The notes: generated from the letters alone by a model not told the origin. A DNA stretch of 64,000 bases from Cyclobacteriaceae bacterium (GCA_016787755.1 JAEUUA010000020.1:248001-312000), one strand, 5' to 3'; positions 18,836-30,512 are shown, counted from the stretch's first letter. Program-made: numbers and translations.

Positions 18836-19821
18836 CGAATCAATACCTTTTCTCCGTTCGCTAATAAATTGTCTGCGGCTATTTCAATGAAAACTTCCTG
18901 GCCAAAGGCTGTAACCGCTGTGGATTTTTGTAAAATCTCGGGTAACTCACTCACCGAACCGTAACCAATCACTTTGCCGGCCACTGAATTTCTCCGCTGG
19001 TCATAGGAGGATACGGCTACTGCAGCCCCTATCGGATAAACATCTGCTTTTTTATTCACGAGGTAAGCAATTACGGTGGTAGGACGCAACGGATTTATTT
19101 CCAACAATTGAGTAAAAGCGTTCACTTGTTCTCCAGGTTTTACATACACGTTTTTAACAACTCCATGTGCACTGGCATATTTATTCAGCTTGCTCTTTTC
19201 TGAATTCAATAATTTCAATTCACTTTCCTGAAGAATGATCTGGTTCTCCAGTAAATATTGATCAGTCATCATCTCCTGCCGTACATCTTTGATTTTAATG
19301 TCGATCGCTTGTATGTGTTTTTGCTTTTGTGTTTTGAGTGAATTTATTTTAATTGTTTGCGGATTCTCAGCAGCAGGTTTTTGACTGGAAACGAATTCAC
19401 GCGTGAGCGTTTCATTCATAGTCAGCTCGCTGGTGGTCTGAAGAATTTCAGCATCCAGTTCCTCCATCACTATATCGTTTTGTGCTTTGATGTAAGCGAT
19501 TTCTGCATCGACCAACTTTACCTTTTCGGATCGTTCCGACTTAAGCACGGAAATTCGGTTTTCAAGTTTGGCAATCTCGATCTCCAGCGCCTGGCTGGTA
19601 AGCTCCACCAGCAAATCACCTTCCTTTACCTGCATGCCCGGCACTACATTAACAGATTTCACAAGAGCCGATTTCTCGGAATTGATTTTATACTCCGTAG
19701 TCTGAGCAATTCCAATGGCAGCATTTCCGCTTCCTTTAAAATACTTGCCACTGATGTACAGCATCAGCACTAATACCATACCTATTAAAATATAAAACCA
19801 ATTGATCCCGCTCGATTTCAT
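18832..19821 (-). CDS. HlyD-family periplasmic adaptor protein
   Basis: 329 residues. One N-terminal membrane anchor (about 8-24) is followed by a biotinyl-lipoyl half-motif (KSALVKSVNVVPGMQVKEGD), a long alpha-hairpin (about 75-205), the second half (SAHGVVKNVYVKPGEQVNAF) and a beta-barrel domain (RPTTVIAYLVNKKADVYPIG, VAGKVIGYGSVSELP). This is the order of membrane-fusion proteins that link an inner-membrane pump to TolC. No pump ATPase or RND gene is adjacent. The inner-membrane partner may be the DUF4956 protein, whose stop codon overlaps this start as TAATG. Confidence 0.88.
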   Translation of the reverse strand: MKSSGINWFYILIGMVLVLMLYISGKYFKGSGNAAIGIAQTTEYKINSEKSALVKSVNVVPGMQVKEGDLLVELTSQALEIEIAKLENRISVLKSERSEKVKLVDAEIAYIKAQNDIVMEELDAEILQTTSELTMNETLTREFVSSQKPAAENPQTIKINSLKTQKQKHIQAIDIKIKDVRQEMMTDQYLLENQIILQESELKLLNSEKSKLNKYASAHGVVKNVYVKPGEQVNAFTQLLEINPLRPTTVIAYLVNKKADVYPIGAAVAVSSYDQRRNSVAGKVIGYGSVSELPEILQKSTAVTAFGQEVFIEIAADNLLANGEKVLIR

Positions 19822-20492
19822 TAAGACTGAGTTACTTCGTTGGATGATAATTTTATTTGCTTCACTCCTTCCAGATCACGCAACAGTGCCATGAGATGTT
19901 CTTTGGAACTGGTTTTCTTTAGTGAAATTGCATATTGGTAGCGCATCGCGTTTTCTTTGGTAAGGTTCATCGTTATTACCCTATATTCAGTGCAATGTTG
20001 TTCCAGCAATTTCACTATTAATTCCAGCCGGTTGGTATCTTCTAAACTAAAGAACAAATGATTGTGGTGGGCAAAACTTTTGAAGGGTGAAATGTGTAAC
20101 AAGAAGGCTACGAGGGAAAACAATACGGAACCCACAAAAGAAATGGTAAAGCCATATACACCAATAGCAAGCCCTGTACTAAGAGCCGCAAAAAGAAACA
20201 ACACATCGCGTGGATCATCAATGCGGGTGCGAAACCGAATAATGGCCATAGCTCCAAACACCCCTAATCCCCGGGCAAGACTATCCCCTATCGCCATCAT
20301 AACCATGGTGGTAACCACTGCCCCTAACACAAGCGCTTGAAAGAAATTTTTAGGATAATAGTCACCGGTAAACGTTAGCTTATGGGTAATGGCAATAATC
20401 GATGCCAAGAGAAAAGCCCATACAAATGAATAGGTAATATTGACCAACTGAGGATACTCATACACAGGCTGATCAGGAAATAATTCAAACAT
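19821..20492 (-). CDS. DUF4956 integral membrane protein
   Basis: 223 residues with about four membrane helices in the first 130. They include the conserved glycine/arginine stretch LARGLGVFGAMAIIRFRTRI followed by DDPRDVLFLFAALSTGLAIG, which recalls MgtC-type proteins. A ~90-residue cytoplasmic alpha/beta domain follows (about 135-223), ending KQIKLSSNEVTQS. From memory, DUF4956 genes often stand next to CotH and VTC (polyphosphate polymerase-like) genes; here CotH is present but no VTC gene. Head-to-tail overlap with the adaptor gene implies one operon. Confidence 0.88.
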   Translation of the reverse strand: MFELFPDQPVYEYPQLVNITYSFVWAFLLASIIAITHKLTFTGDYYPKNFFQALVLGAVVTTMVMMAIGDSLARGLGVFGAMAIIRFRTRIDDPRDVLFLFAALSTGLAIGVYGFTISFVGSVLFSLVAFLLHISPFKSFAHHNHLFFSLEDTNRLELIVKLLEQHCTEYRVITMNLTKENAMRYQYAISLKKTSSKEHLMALLRDLEGVKQIKLSSNEVTQS

Positions 20493-20503
20493 GAATCTTC
20501 AAG

Positions 20504-21757
20504 TTATTGATTAGATGTACCGGGTGTGGGGGTACTAAATGCTTTCCAGGTGGCAGCACCATCTGTAATGCGCCCCCATGAAATATTCTCGCTTTGTGCA
20601 CCATACGTATACGCATCGATCGTTCGGCCATCAAGATAAAATAATCCAACATCTTCCCCGGCATTACTCAATCCAAAGTTAAGATGTAAAGGGCCCTGAC
20701 TCGGTGTATTGTCGGCCCACAAAAGTAAGTATCCGCCCGGAGCAATCGTGGTAAGTGCAGGGTTATCGGTTGGGATTTTAGCTTTAAAGGGATCGCTCTT
20801 ACTATCCGATAAATACATGCCGCCAATATTTACGGCAACATTTCCCTTGTTATAGATTTCAATCCAATCGTCATACTCATTGATGCCGCTGGAGGTATCG
20901 GGGCAGCAGGATGTACTATAGGCCATAAATTCATTAACCACCAGCTGCGGTAGCGCATCGGTATTCAATAAATAATCATACACATTGGCAGGAGCTGATG
21001 CAGGCTTAAAGCTGGTCTTGCCATTGGTGCCCGATACTTCAATATAATATTCCATTTTGCCAACAGTTGACTTCGCAGGAAGGATGCCCGTGTAGTTGCT
21101 ACCCGATAGGGACATATTTATGGCAGTATACGCTCCGCCATTAAATCGGTTAAATAATTTTACGGAAGCAATGTTCGCATTCGAGAATAACTTTACAGTA
21201 ATAGTGACTTCCTGATTAAGTCCGGGTACTATTGGCAAACGGGCTACCGATTCAATGGCTGGTGCCTGACTGTCACCGTTAGACACTCCTTTAGAGGTGT
21301 TGCCCGAAATGACCAGATTAGTCGAACCGTCAGGATATCTTCCATAAGACTGGCCATTATCAAGTTTAGGAAATTCAACACGGTCGATTAATGTACCTGA
21401 TGCATTCTCTAAATATACCGTTTCTCCATCCGAAGAAAGTTTAAAATTGGTGTTTAGTCCCGTGGCTAAATCATTACAAAATAAAATCAAAAATCCCTTG
21501 GCGGGAATAGATGTACTTGCAGGAAGTTTATACTTATTAGCCGCATTATCATAAATAAAATAACCACCTATGTCCTTTGTGGTTTCAAGGTCATTATACA
21601 GTTCTATCCAATCATCTCCCGAAGCATAGATCTCATTAATAAATAAACCTTCTACTATCACGGGAGTTACCTCATCTTTTGGCGGATCGCACGCGTTGAA
21701 AACCAAACAGCCCGCAGCCAGCGATAGGCACATTAAAAATTTCAGGAATCGAATCAT
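20504..21757 (-). CDS. lipoprotein with two lamin-tail domains
   Basis: 417 residues. The N-terminus ends in a lipobox-like LVFNAC (Cys about 23), predicting outer-membrane or surface lipidation. Two lamin-tail (LTD) domains are seen. One is at about 35-155 (GLFINEIYASGDDWIELYND, GGYFIYDNAANKYKLP, DGETVYLENASG). The other is at about 272-415 (LVVNEFMAYSTSCCPD, YDDWIEIYNKGN, GGMYLSDSKSDP, SNAGEDVGLFYLDG). Between them lies a Fibronectin-like segment. LTD domains in secreted bacterial proteins are probable binding modules. It is the first gene of the CotH operon, 11 bp before DUF4956. Confidence 0.88.
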   Translation of the reverse strand: MIRFLKFLMCLSLAAGCLVFNACDPPKDEVTPVIVEGLFINEIYASGDDWIELYNDLETTKDIGGYFIYDNAANKYKLPASTSIPAKGFLILFCNDLATGLNTNFKLSSDGETVYLENASGTLIDRVEFPKLDNGQSYGRYPDGSTNLVISGNTSKGVSNGDSQAPAIESVARLPIVPGLNQEVTITVKLFSNANIASVKLFNRFNGGAYTAINMSLSGSNYTGILPAKSTVGKMEYYIEVSGTNGKTSFKPASAPANVYDYLLNTDALPQLVVNEFMAYSTSCCPDTSSGINEYDDWIEIYNKGNVAVNIGGMYLSDSKSDPFKAKIPTDNPALTTIAPGGYLLLWADNTPSQGPLHLNFGLSNAGEDVGLFYLDGRTIDAYTYGAQSENISWGRITDGAATWKAFSTPTPGTSNQ

Positions 21758-21776
21758 AACTAATAAAACAATGCCT

Positions 21777-21784
21777 TAAAGATA
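21777..21784 (-). promoter_or_regulatory. possible -7 box of the CotH operon
   Basis: On the minus strand the sequence reads TATCTTTA, one mismatch from TAnnTTTG, ending 19 bp before the lamin-tail gene's ATG. No good -33 box was seen. The rest of 21758-21974 holds no gene. Confidence 0.3.
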
Positions 21785-21974
21785 ACGTAATAATGGAAAT
21801 CAATTGATGTCAGATGTAGATTATCTGGCAGCAGAGCGCTGTTTGTAGTTTTTAGTTGATTTGATAAACTGACTTATTCACTTGCAGACCATTAAGTTGC
21901 ATAAGTCGGTAGTTTTCAAGTAATACGAGATGGTGACAGCTACCCTTCCTTTGCAGACAATTGTATCAGCACGA

Positions 21975-22691
21975 CTATTTGCCCGGAATACTTGGCCGCA
22001 CTTCAATTTTACTTGGCAACGTGCGCGGATTCATCTTCAACAGATCCACAACGAGTTGACCAATATCTTCCGGTTGGATTTTCCAGTCATCTTGCGGGGA
22101 GGGAACGTGAGCATTGAAGTAAGTAGCAACTGAACCCGGCATAATGGTTGAAACTTTTATTCCATGCTTTCTTAAATCGAGCATGATTGCTTGGGTAAAT
22201 CCTACCAATCCAAACTTACTGGCGTTGTAGGCTGCACCGCCCTCAAAGAAATTCGTGCCTGCCAAACTTGCGATGGTAATGATGTAGCCTTGAGATTTTT
22301 TTAATTCAGGAACAGCCGCCTTCACTCCATAAAATACACCTGTCAGATTGGTGTCGATGGTTTCATTCCACTGCCCTTGCGATAATGTTTCGATCGACCC
22401 AAAATGGCCCACGCCTGCATTGGCAATCAAAACATCCAACCGGTCCCATTTTTTAATAACAAGATCAACTGCTTTTTGCTGAGCGGCAGCATCGCGCACA
22501 TCCAATTCAATACCAATGGCCTCCCCTTTTCCTACTTTGTTAAGTTGGCTGGCAGCCGCATCGGCTGCTTTTTGGGTGCGACTGGTAATAGCCACCCGCA
22601 TGTTGTTGCTTACCAGCGCTTCCGCTATTCCGTAGCCAATTCCTTTGTTACCACCGGTTATCAGCGCTACCTTATTTTCAATCGTATGCAT
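21975..22691 (-). CDS. SDR-family NAD(P)-dependent oxidoreductase
   Basis: 238 residues, the usual size for a classical short-chain dehydrogenase. The Rossmann motif TGGNKGIG is at residues 12-19, NAGVG at about 90, and the catalytic tetrad includes Ser in TIASLAG and Tyr-x3-Lys in YNASKFG at about 155. The substrate is not predictable. It is a single minus-strand gene, divergent from the ABC-F gene with 139 bp between them. Confidence 0.93.
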   Translation of the reverse strand: MHTIENKVALITGGNKGIGYGIAEALVSNNMRVAITSRTQKAADAAASQLNKVGKGEAIGIELDVRDAAAQQKAVDLVIKKWDRLDVLIANAGVGHFGSIETLSQGQWNETIDTNLTGVFYGVKAAVPELKKSQGYIITIASLAGTNFFEGGAAYNASKFGLVGFTQAIMLDLRKHGIKVSTIMPGSVATYFNAHVPSPQDDWKIQPEDIGQLVVDLLKMNPRTLPSKIEVRPSIPGK

Positions 22692-22799
22692 AACTCATCT
22701 TTTTAGAATTAACTAATCAAAGAAATGGAATAAAGGTTCAGCCTGACAATTAACATTTTCAATTCAAATCGTTTTCAACTCCATTCGAAACGATTTTCT

Positions 22800-22807
22800 T
22801 ACCTTTG
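22800..22807 (+). promoter_or_regulatory. -7 promoter motif of the ABC-F gene
   Basis: TACCTTTG matches TAnnTTTG exactly and ends 23 bp before the ATG at 22831, giving a short leader. The -33 region (around 22771-22780, GTTTTC) is only a weak match. Confidence 0.5.
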
Positions 22808-22821
22808 CCGCCTAATTATAA

Positions 22822-24450
<1,629 letters not shown>

Positions 24451-24491
24451 CGTTAATGGCGCATATTAAATGTACGTAACGATTGCCCTTT

Positions 24492-25679
24492 CTAATTTTT
24501 AGGTTCAAAGCCCCAGATGGTATAGTCGCCAAGACGTTCATTAATACCATAATAGAGCTTACTGTCTATAACAAAATAAAATTGCCTGCCAACATTCTTC
24601 AACGAACCCGGAAATCTTTCGGCAGGCTGCCATTGATTTAACGAAATGTCGTACTCCCAAAATTCAGATAGCTGGTTCAAGCCAAAATACAATTTATCGT
24701 TGTGCCCATAGCCAACCAGACGATCTTGAAAGATACCCGGGTAGCTTGCTTTCTGTGTCCAGATTCCGGTTGCAGTGTCTAATTCCCAAAATGTTTTATC
24801 ATACATCACTAAGTACCCTTTGCCTTGATAAAATGTACCGGATTTTGAAGAGGTATTTGATGCAGGTACAGGGCGAAATTGATACCATAATTTATTAGCT
24901 ACATCATAGGCATACGAGCCATAGGTGCTGATGAGGTAAATAAAATCATTATCAGAAAGTGCCTGATAGTATCCCCCGAAGTTTCCGAAGTTGAAAGGAA
25001 GCGGGCTTGCCACTGACCAGTTGTTATTTTCAAGTTTATACAGATTTGACGTACTGCCGAAAACATAAAGTTGCTCTCTGAAAGTACACATCGCTAATTG
25101 AGATCCTGAATTGAAAGCTGCGGGGTAATTTTGCAGGCTCGAAATCGTCTTCTTTACCGGATCATACCGAAAGCTTTCGCCCAGTTGAAAAATAACATAT
25201 CCAAATTGGTCATCACTTCCACCTTCTGTTGAAAATCCACCCATAACTCCCGTTACTTTAGCTTCGAGCCCCCAGGCTGAAGCCTTGCTTCCCAGGCTGG
25301 TAAATGAGATTGTATTTCCATAGATAGCTTTGCCGTTTTGAAAAGCATAAGCCCTTACTTTATAAACCGCATCTTTAGCCAGAAGTGACTCGATTCGCTT
25401 ATCAAACTTACCCATAGAGAAATCCGTTCCTACTTCAATTTTGTTGGCAGAGGCAAATTCTGGTTCCACCGTATCCCAGATAAAACCATATGCAGTAATT
25501 GGGCTGTCCCCATCGGCAATCAACTCAGCCCGAAACGTAGCCCCGTCTGAATTAATATTTTTGGGGGGTAACGTTCGTAGAATTGGGAAGGGCCGTTTTT
25601 CAGGCAACGCATCCTGACAAGAAATGACCACATTCAAAAAACAAATCAGAACTAAATAAAAGGCCAAAGAAAACTTCAT
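24492..25679 (-). CDS. Kelch-repeat-like secreted lipoprotein
   Basis: 395 residues with a lipoprotein signal ending VVISC (Cys about 21). A fibronectin-type region (about 35-130, ATFRAELIADGDSPITAYGF, KVRAYAFQNGKAIYGNT) is followed by about five Kelch-like blades (QLAMCTFREQLYVFGSTSN, FIYLISTYGSYAYDVANKLW, WELDTATGIWTQK, YGHNDKLYFGLNQLSEFWEY, FVIDSKLYYGINE). It is predicted to be a surface beta-propeller binding protein. It follows the outer-membrane protein gene by 3 bp, so they are cotranscribed. Confidence 0.72.
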   Translation of the reverse strand: MKFSLAFYLVLICFLNVVISCQDALPEKRPFPILRTLPPKNINSDGATFRAELIADGDSPITAYGFIWDTVEPEFASANKIEVGTDFSMGKFDKRIESLLAKDAVYKVRAYAFQNGKAIYGNTISFTSLGSKASAWGLEAKVTGVMGGFSTEGGSDDQFGYVIFQLGESFRYDPVKKTISSLQNYPAAFNSGSQLAMCTFREQLYVFGSTSNLYKLENNNWSVASPLPFNFGNFGGYYQALSDNDFIYLISTYGSYAYDVANKLWYQFRPVPASNTSSKSGTFYQGKGYLVMYDKTFWELDTATGIWTQKASYPGIFQDRLVGYGHNDKLYFGLNQLSEFWEYDISLNQWQPAERFPGSLKNVGRQFYFVIDSKLYYGINERLGDYTIWGFEPKN

Positions 25680-25682
25680 ATT

Positions 25683-26801
25683 TCAAAATGTCCTGCTTAC
25701 CGAAAAAACAACCTCTTGCACGCTTAAATAATCCACTGCGGACTTGGCCCCACTTAACTTTGTAATCCGAAACCCCAATAACCAGAAATTCTCCAGGACA
25801 TCAATTCTTACACCCCCCCCAATCGAAAATCCAAGTTGGCTTTTAGCTATTACAGGCTGATCATCTACCTCAATAAAAATATCGTTACCCGAAGTCGTGT
25901 ACTGGTAAAGAGAAGTCTCATTCTTGAGCGCTAGCGCATAGTTGATACCGGCCTCTAAAAATGCACGGTTGCGAACCCCGGGCAACAAATATTCAATCAT
26001 GAGTGGAGTCGTTACCGTTGAATTATTTATTACCAAATCATAGTCAATGTTTAGATTTTTGAATGCATAGGTTGACGAGTTTCTCCGGTATAAAATTTCA
26101 GGCCGGAAAGAGAAACTACTGGCACCCAAGGGTATCTCCAAAAATGCGCCCACGGTGAGCGTAATGTTATTTTTAAAATTTACATTCCGCAACACACCAC
26201 TGATATTAGCCGAGTTTAGTTTGGAAGCCGACAGGCCAACCCGAAAACCATAGGTTAAGCGTGGAAGCGGATGGGTAGAGCACGTATTATAATCCCGGAC
26301 AAACCTTATAAGAGAGCCACGCGTATGGGTTACGTACTTACTATTCTCGAGTGCCCTATTGCAATCTGAAACATAGCTTGCATACTGTGCCTGCGCTCGA
26401 TAATCATTCAAATCAATTTCTGCCAGTTCAGTAGTATCCCCCTTCGCCAGAAAAAAATGCTCTTCCCCTTTCTTACTCACAAAAGAAAATAAGCTTACTT
26501 TTCCTGATACCAACCGCAGCAGAAATACCCGTTTTTGCTTTCCGTCTATAGTAATGTTCGTTGCCAGGTAAACAACATCTTTGTTTAAACCATATTGTGT
26601 AACCTGTTCGGGCGTGTATTCTTCTTGAGTTGTATTTCCTTTTATAAAAATACACGTAAGTCCATTTTTTACTGCCCCCTGATTCAACATCTTAATATTA
26701 TAGAATGAAGTATCTGATTTTGTTAAATACCCAGATTGCCCAAAAGATGCTTGAATATTAATTATCAGGTATATTGTTATCAGTACGAATACTTTTTTCA
26801 T
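25683..26801 (-). CDS. hypothetical outer-membrane beta-barrel-type protein
   Basis: 372 residues with a Sec signal peptide (to about 21). After ~180 residues of mixed character (DKQKRVFLLRLV-like, SFVSKKGEEHFFLAKGD), the C-terminal half has alternating strands of a small barrel: PRLTYGFRVGLSASKLNS, ITLTVGAFLEIPLG, GGGVRIDVLENFWLLG. It ends VQEVVFSVSRTF with the terminal Phe typical of outer-membrane barrels. The function is unknown. It lies between an RHS-like gene and the Kelch lipoprotein gene in one direction. Confidence 0.7.
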   Translation of the reverse strand: MKKVFVLITIYLIINIQASFGQSGYLTKSDTSFYNIKMLNQGAVKNGLTCIFIKGNTTQEEYTPEQVTQYGLNKDVVYLATNITIDGKQKRVFLLRLVSGKVSLFSFVSKKGEEHFFLAKGDTTELAEIDLNDYRAQAQYASYVSDCNRALENSKYVTHTRGSLIRFVRDYNTCSTHPLPRLTYGFRVGLSASKLNSANISGVLRNVNFKNNITLTVGAFLEIPLGASSFSFRPEILYRRNSSTYAFKNLNIDYDLVINNSTVTTPLMIEYLLPGVRNRAFLEAGINYALALKNETSLYQYTTSGNDIFIEVDDQPVIAKSQLGFSIGGGVRIDVLENFWLLGFRITKLSGAKSAVDYLSVQEVVFSVSRTF

Positions 26802-26872
26802 AGGACAATTACGTATTCAATTTTGGCCCTTCCCAAAAAGGAGTCTTCACTTCGGGACTGGCGCATACACAA

Positions 26873-29800
26873 TCAGTTTTTATAATTATACGAATACTGC
26901 TTTTCAATTTCACCTTTGTCATTCTTGATGTACGATAACCGGCCGAATGTATCATAGTTATAATACAATATCGTTCCATTTTCATTAATCACAGCTGATA
27001 TCCCAAAACCTGGCTCATACACATAGCTCTTCATGAGTGCATCACTTGGGTAAATACGCACATCATCGATGGCATCGCCTAAGGCTAGCACCATATTACT
27101 TACATAGGGAGCAGTTGCGAACATCCATTGAGTGCCGTTCAGATACCAATATTCGATAATGTAATTTCTGGCATTTGGTTTTGCAAACGTGGTGGTATAG
27201 TCACCAGCCAAATACCTTTTACCCGTGTGAGGTTTAGAAGGGCCTGCGACTCCATTCTCCTCAAAACTTTCAAAGAAAAATTCGGTGATACCGGTTATGC
27301 TTGCAGTTACATCTGGAAAATCAATTTGCCCACATGCCCCCAGAGAGCTTACCCCGGTATTAGGAGTTGTTAAGGTAATTGTGATGGTATGCGATCCAGC
27401 CGGTACGTTTGTAAATGTTGCAATTGTAGGTGCTGCCCCGCAGCTTACGTTCTTTGCAAGGGTTATATTAGATGCATTACCAAGCGTAGCGCTTGAATAA
27501 GAAGCGTACGTGGTGTAAGTAGGATTGCCATTTACACCTAACTTCAAATAGACAGTGCCAGAATTGGCTACCGTGATAGTTTTGTTTAAAACTACACTTG
27601 GTGTTGGGCCTGCCATGTTAATTGCGGAAGTCCCTGTGACAGGAATGTATGTAGTATTCTTATTGTTTACTGCATTTATTGCTTCGGCAATGGGCACCGT
27701 ATTTTTGTAACCCCATAAATACGATTTAGCAACATTATCAATTGAAATAGCCCCGAGCATATTGCTCTTTATATCATATCCTGTAATAGACGTTTCGAGA
27801 TCATTTGAACCGGTGCCAATTTTACGATAGAGTGTAGCCGGTTGATAGACATCATTAAAATATTTCTGAAAATTACGCGTTATTTTCTGAATGCTTGCCC
27901 CGTTAAGTGTAGTAGTTTCTTCAACGGGATAGGAAATCATATGCTTTTGAACCATTTCACTATAAACAGTTCCAGCGCTTTCATGAGGATAATTTATTGA
28001 CTTAACAAGCAGTTCTCCAATACTATTGGTTGTACTCGATTGAGTTACCTGTTGATGTAAATAATTTCCATAAGAATAGTTAGTAGTAGTAGCCACAAAT
28101 TTTGAAACATCATATTGATCGAACACTTTATCGACTGACGAAATGAGCTTGCTATCCCCGGTATAAACATTATAATAACTATATTGATACGAATAAGAAT
28201 CCGTTGGACCGCAAATATTATAGGTCTGTGGTTGACACCTTACATCACTATCCTGGAACGTACCAGGACCAACGCTATTTGATATTATTGATTTAAATAC
28301 TTTCATCCCCATAGCAATTTTTGAGCTGTCAGGGAATGCACTATATTGATTGGTAGTGCTCTTAATTAAATAATAAATACTACTATTTTTCTTATACGTT
28401 TCCTCACTCAACAATAAGCCTCTTTTGCAATGATAGCTATAAACTGCTGGAGTTCCTGTTTGAAATGCACCCGCATTTAGTTGATCTGGAAAATCCGAAT
28501 ATTGGTAGATCGTTTTCCCATTATTGTTTGTTTCATCGCCATCATATACTGTAACTACAGGGTAAACAACTGGTGAACCATCATATGGCTCAATGGATAG
28601 ATTAGGTTGTGATATGAAGGTTCTCATTCTGGCAGTAGCCATTTCCCAAATACATAATCCTGGTTGCCAAAAAATTGTTCTATCGGTAAAGGAATTTTGA
28701 AAGAAATAATTATTCAGCAGGAAATTAGCACGCCCCACGCCCGATTCATTTGTCCCATATTTGATTGTTTGTTTTATCGGGGCTAAAGAGTAACCATCGT
28801 AACTTCTCAGTTGTGAAACCCGCAATCCCCCTGCATATTTAAGATTGTTATTTACATCCAGATATCTGTTTGTCTCGTAGTCAAATTCAGTCCAACCGCC
28901 AGTAGGATAAACTACCTTTTTAAGTATCGCCCCCTGCATATAAGTTGGATCTGGCTCTCTGCCATTAGTTGGGTTATTACTGGCAATTTCAATATTGATA
29001 TTTTGTGAACTCCCATTACTTTGCCAAGGAATAGTCATGCGCGGCACTAACGAGGTATTCGCTGCATTATTAAAATAGCCCCAATAATCACGCCTTCTGG
29101 ATTTGTATTCCGGTAAAGTTATGGACGTATTATATTCAAATTTATAACGTTGAACTTGCACCCCTAAATTATCCAAAACTTTAAGTGAGTCTAACCTTAG
29201 CCGTTTGGTATTTGTTCCATCGGTACTTATAAAATAGCTCTGATAAAATTTAATTGATTTAATGAGTATATACGAGCCTGCACCAACATCCAAACTAAAA
29301 ATATTTATTTTATCCAGCCTCTTTTGAGTGCCTACTCCATTAACCCAACCATCTTCTCGCTCGCCTGCAACAAACGTTACTTTTCCTGTAGGGTGTTTTA
29401 TTTCTGTTAGCTTTTGTTCTTCTGAATATGTTGCCACGTTTGCAATGGTCCACTCACCCGTGTTGCTTGTGTAATGGTTGTTATTCACTAGATTATTAGT
29501 TTGATCAGTTACAGTAATTTTATCAATAATATCAGTATAAGTGATTCCGGAAGTCATGGAGTAGCTGAAGTTAACCGTATCTTGTTTGTTGCTCGAGATG
29601 ATTTTTGATGGAAGCCAACCCGATGTGGTTGACACATTATCGTTCATTCCGGAAGACTTCTCTAAAATATTGTATTTGTAAAGTGCACCTTGCACATCCC
29701 ATGCCTCAAACGACAAAGAATTTGGTGCATATAATTTTTTTATTTTAACCGGATCATAGGGGATTGATACCTTAACGAAATTGCTACCCTGATTAAATAA

Positions 29801-30337
29801 TACTTTTCCTGAATGACTGCCTATGTTGTAGCTAAAAATATCGGGCTCAGTATCTGTCCTTGCCTTACTTATATCCTCCAGATATAACAGACCCGGCTCG
29901 GTTAAGGTATTTATTTCGCTAGGCTGTTTAATAGTAGTACCACTAAAATAACCGTTAACCGCTTCGTCAGGCATGCCCATAACTGTGCGCGATATATACC
30001 CCCCGGTATTAAGTGCCCATCCTAAGCCAACCCAACCCGACCGATCAGTAACCTTAATGCCCGATGTATGGTACGATAAAGAAATTGGAACAGAAATTTC
30101 TCCCACTCTAACTTCATAAAGGGGAATAGAAATATTGACAAGACCGCTAAAATGATTTACCGGGTAATTTCCAAAACGCCCCAACTGCCCTATATCAGGT
30201 GTGGGTGGTGCCACGTTAGGCACCATGTTGGCGTTATTCTTATCTTGGCTAATAACAGAATGACTTGAAATAATGAAAAAGATGCCCAGTAAGGTCTTAT
30301 TGATGCTGCTTCTTAATACTTGATTATTCATATTCAT
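26873..30337 (-). CDS. RHS/YD-repeat-related secreted protein without a toxin tip
   Basis: 1154 residues with a signal peptide (about 1-30). The N-terminal region resembles the start of Bacteroidota RHS-like proteins (GRFGNYPVNHFSGLVNISIP, GIKVTDRSGWVGLGWALNTG). A long beta-rich middle follows, with SPXTYYDGDETNN-type strands. A galactose-binding-like or jelly-roll module precedes the end, and the last residues are YD-type repeats (GTILYYNYDTFGRLSYIKND, EIEKQYSYNYKN). There is no effector domain after the YD repeats. It may act as a surface or adhesion protein, or as the partner of the full RHS protein 2.6 kb upstream. Confidence 0.78.
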   Translation of the reverse strand: MNMNNQVLRSSINKTLLGIFFIISSHSVISQDKNNANMVPNVAPPTPDIGQLGRFGNYPVNHFSGLVNISIPLYEVRVGEISVPISLSYHTSGIKVTDRSGWVGLGWALNTGGYISRTVMGMPDEAVNGYFSGTTIKQPSEINTLTEPGLLYLEDISKARTDTEPDIFSYNIGSHSGKVLFNQGSNFVKVSIPYDPVKIKKLYAPNSLSFEAWDVQGALYKYNILEKSSGMNDNVSTTSGWLPSKIISSNKQDTVNFSYSMTSGITYTDIIDKITVTDQTNNLVNNNHYTSNTGEWTIANVATYSEEQKLTEIKHPTGKVTFVAGEREDGWVNGVGTQKRLDKINIFSLDVGAGSYILIKSIKFYQSYFISTDGTNTKRLRLDSLKVLDNLGVQVQRYKFEYNTSITLPEYKSRRRDYWGYFNNAANTSLVPRMTIPWQSNGSSQNINIEIASNNPTNGREPDPTYMQGAILKKVVYPTGGWTEFDYETNRYLDVNNNLKYAGGLRVSQLRSYDGYSLAPIKQTIKYGTNESGVGRANFLLNNYFFQNSFTDRTIFWQPGLCIWEMATARMRTFISQPNLSIEPYDGSPVVYPVVTVYDGDETNNNGKTIYQYSDFPDQLNAGAFQTGTPAVYSYHCKRGLLLSEETYKKNSSIYYLIKSTTNQYSAFPDSSKIAMGMKVFKSIISNSVGPGTFQDSDVRCQPQTYNICGPTDSYSYQYSYYNVYTGDSKLISSVDKVFDQYDVSKFVATTTNYSYGNYLHQQVTQSSTTNSIGELLVKSINYPHESAGTVYSEMVQKHMISYPVEETTTLNGASIQKITRNFQKYFNDVYQPATLYRKIGTGSNDLETSITGYDIKSNMLGAISIDNVAKSYLWGYKNTVPIAEAINAVNNKNTTYIPVTGTSAINMAGPTPSVVLNKTITVANSGTVYLKLGVNGNPTYTTYASYSSATLGNASNITLAKNVSCGAAPTIATFTNVPAGSHTITITLTTPNTGVSSLGACGQIDFPDVTASITGITEFFFESFEENGVAGPSKPHTGKRYLAGDYTTTFAKPNARNYIIEYWYLNGTQWMFATAPYVSNMVLALGDAIDDVRIYPSDALMKSYVYEPGFGISAVINENGTILYYNYDTFGRLSYIKNDKGEIEKQYSYNYKN

Positions 30338-30512
30338 TGTATTTACAAATTATCGTTTCCTTATTTAATCTTCCTATTGCTGTGTTACCCTTCTTAACTC
30401 TGGCTCAACTTTTTTGAGCTCAGTACTAACCCTATCCAACCCATATATTCAATTTATCATCCCTCCACATTGCGTTCATCATGTTATCATCAGCCATAAA
30501 TAAATTACTTTT

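Noticed and set aside
30403..30419. GCTCAA/TTGAGC hairpin between the RHS-like gene and the coiled-coil gene
   Set aside because: Only six pairs and no T-run on the minus strand, on which the neighbouring genes are read.
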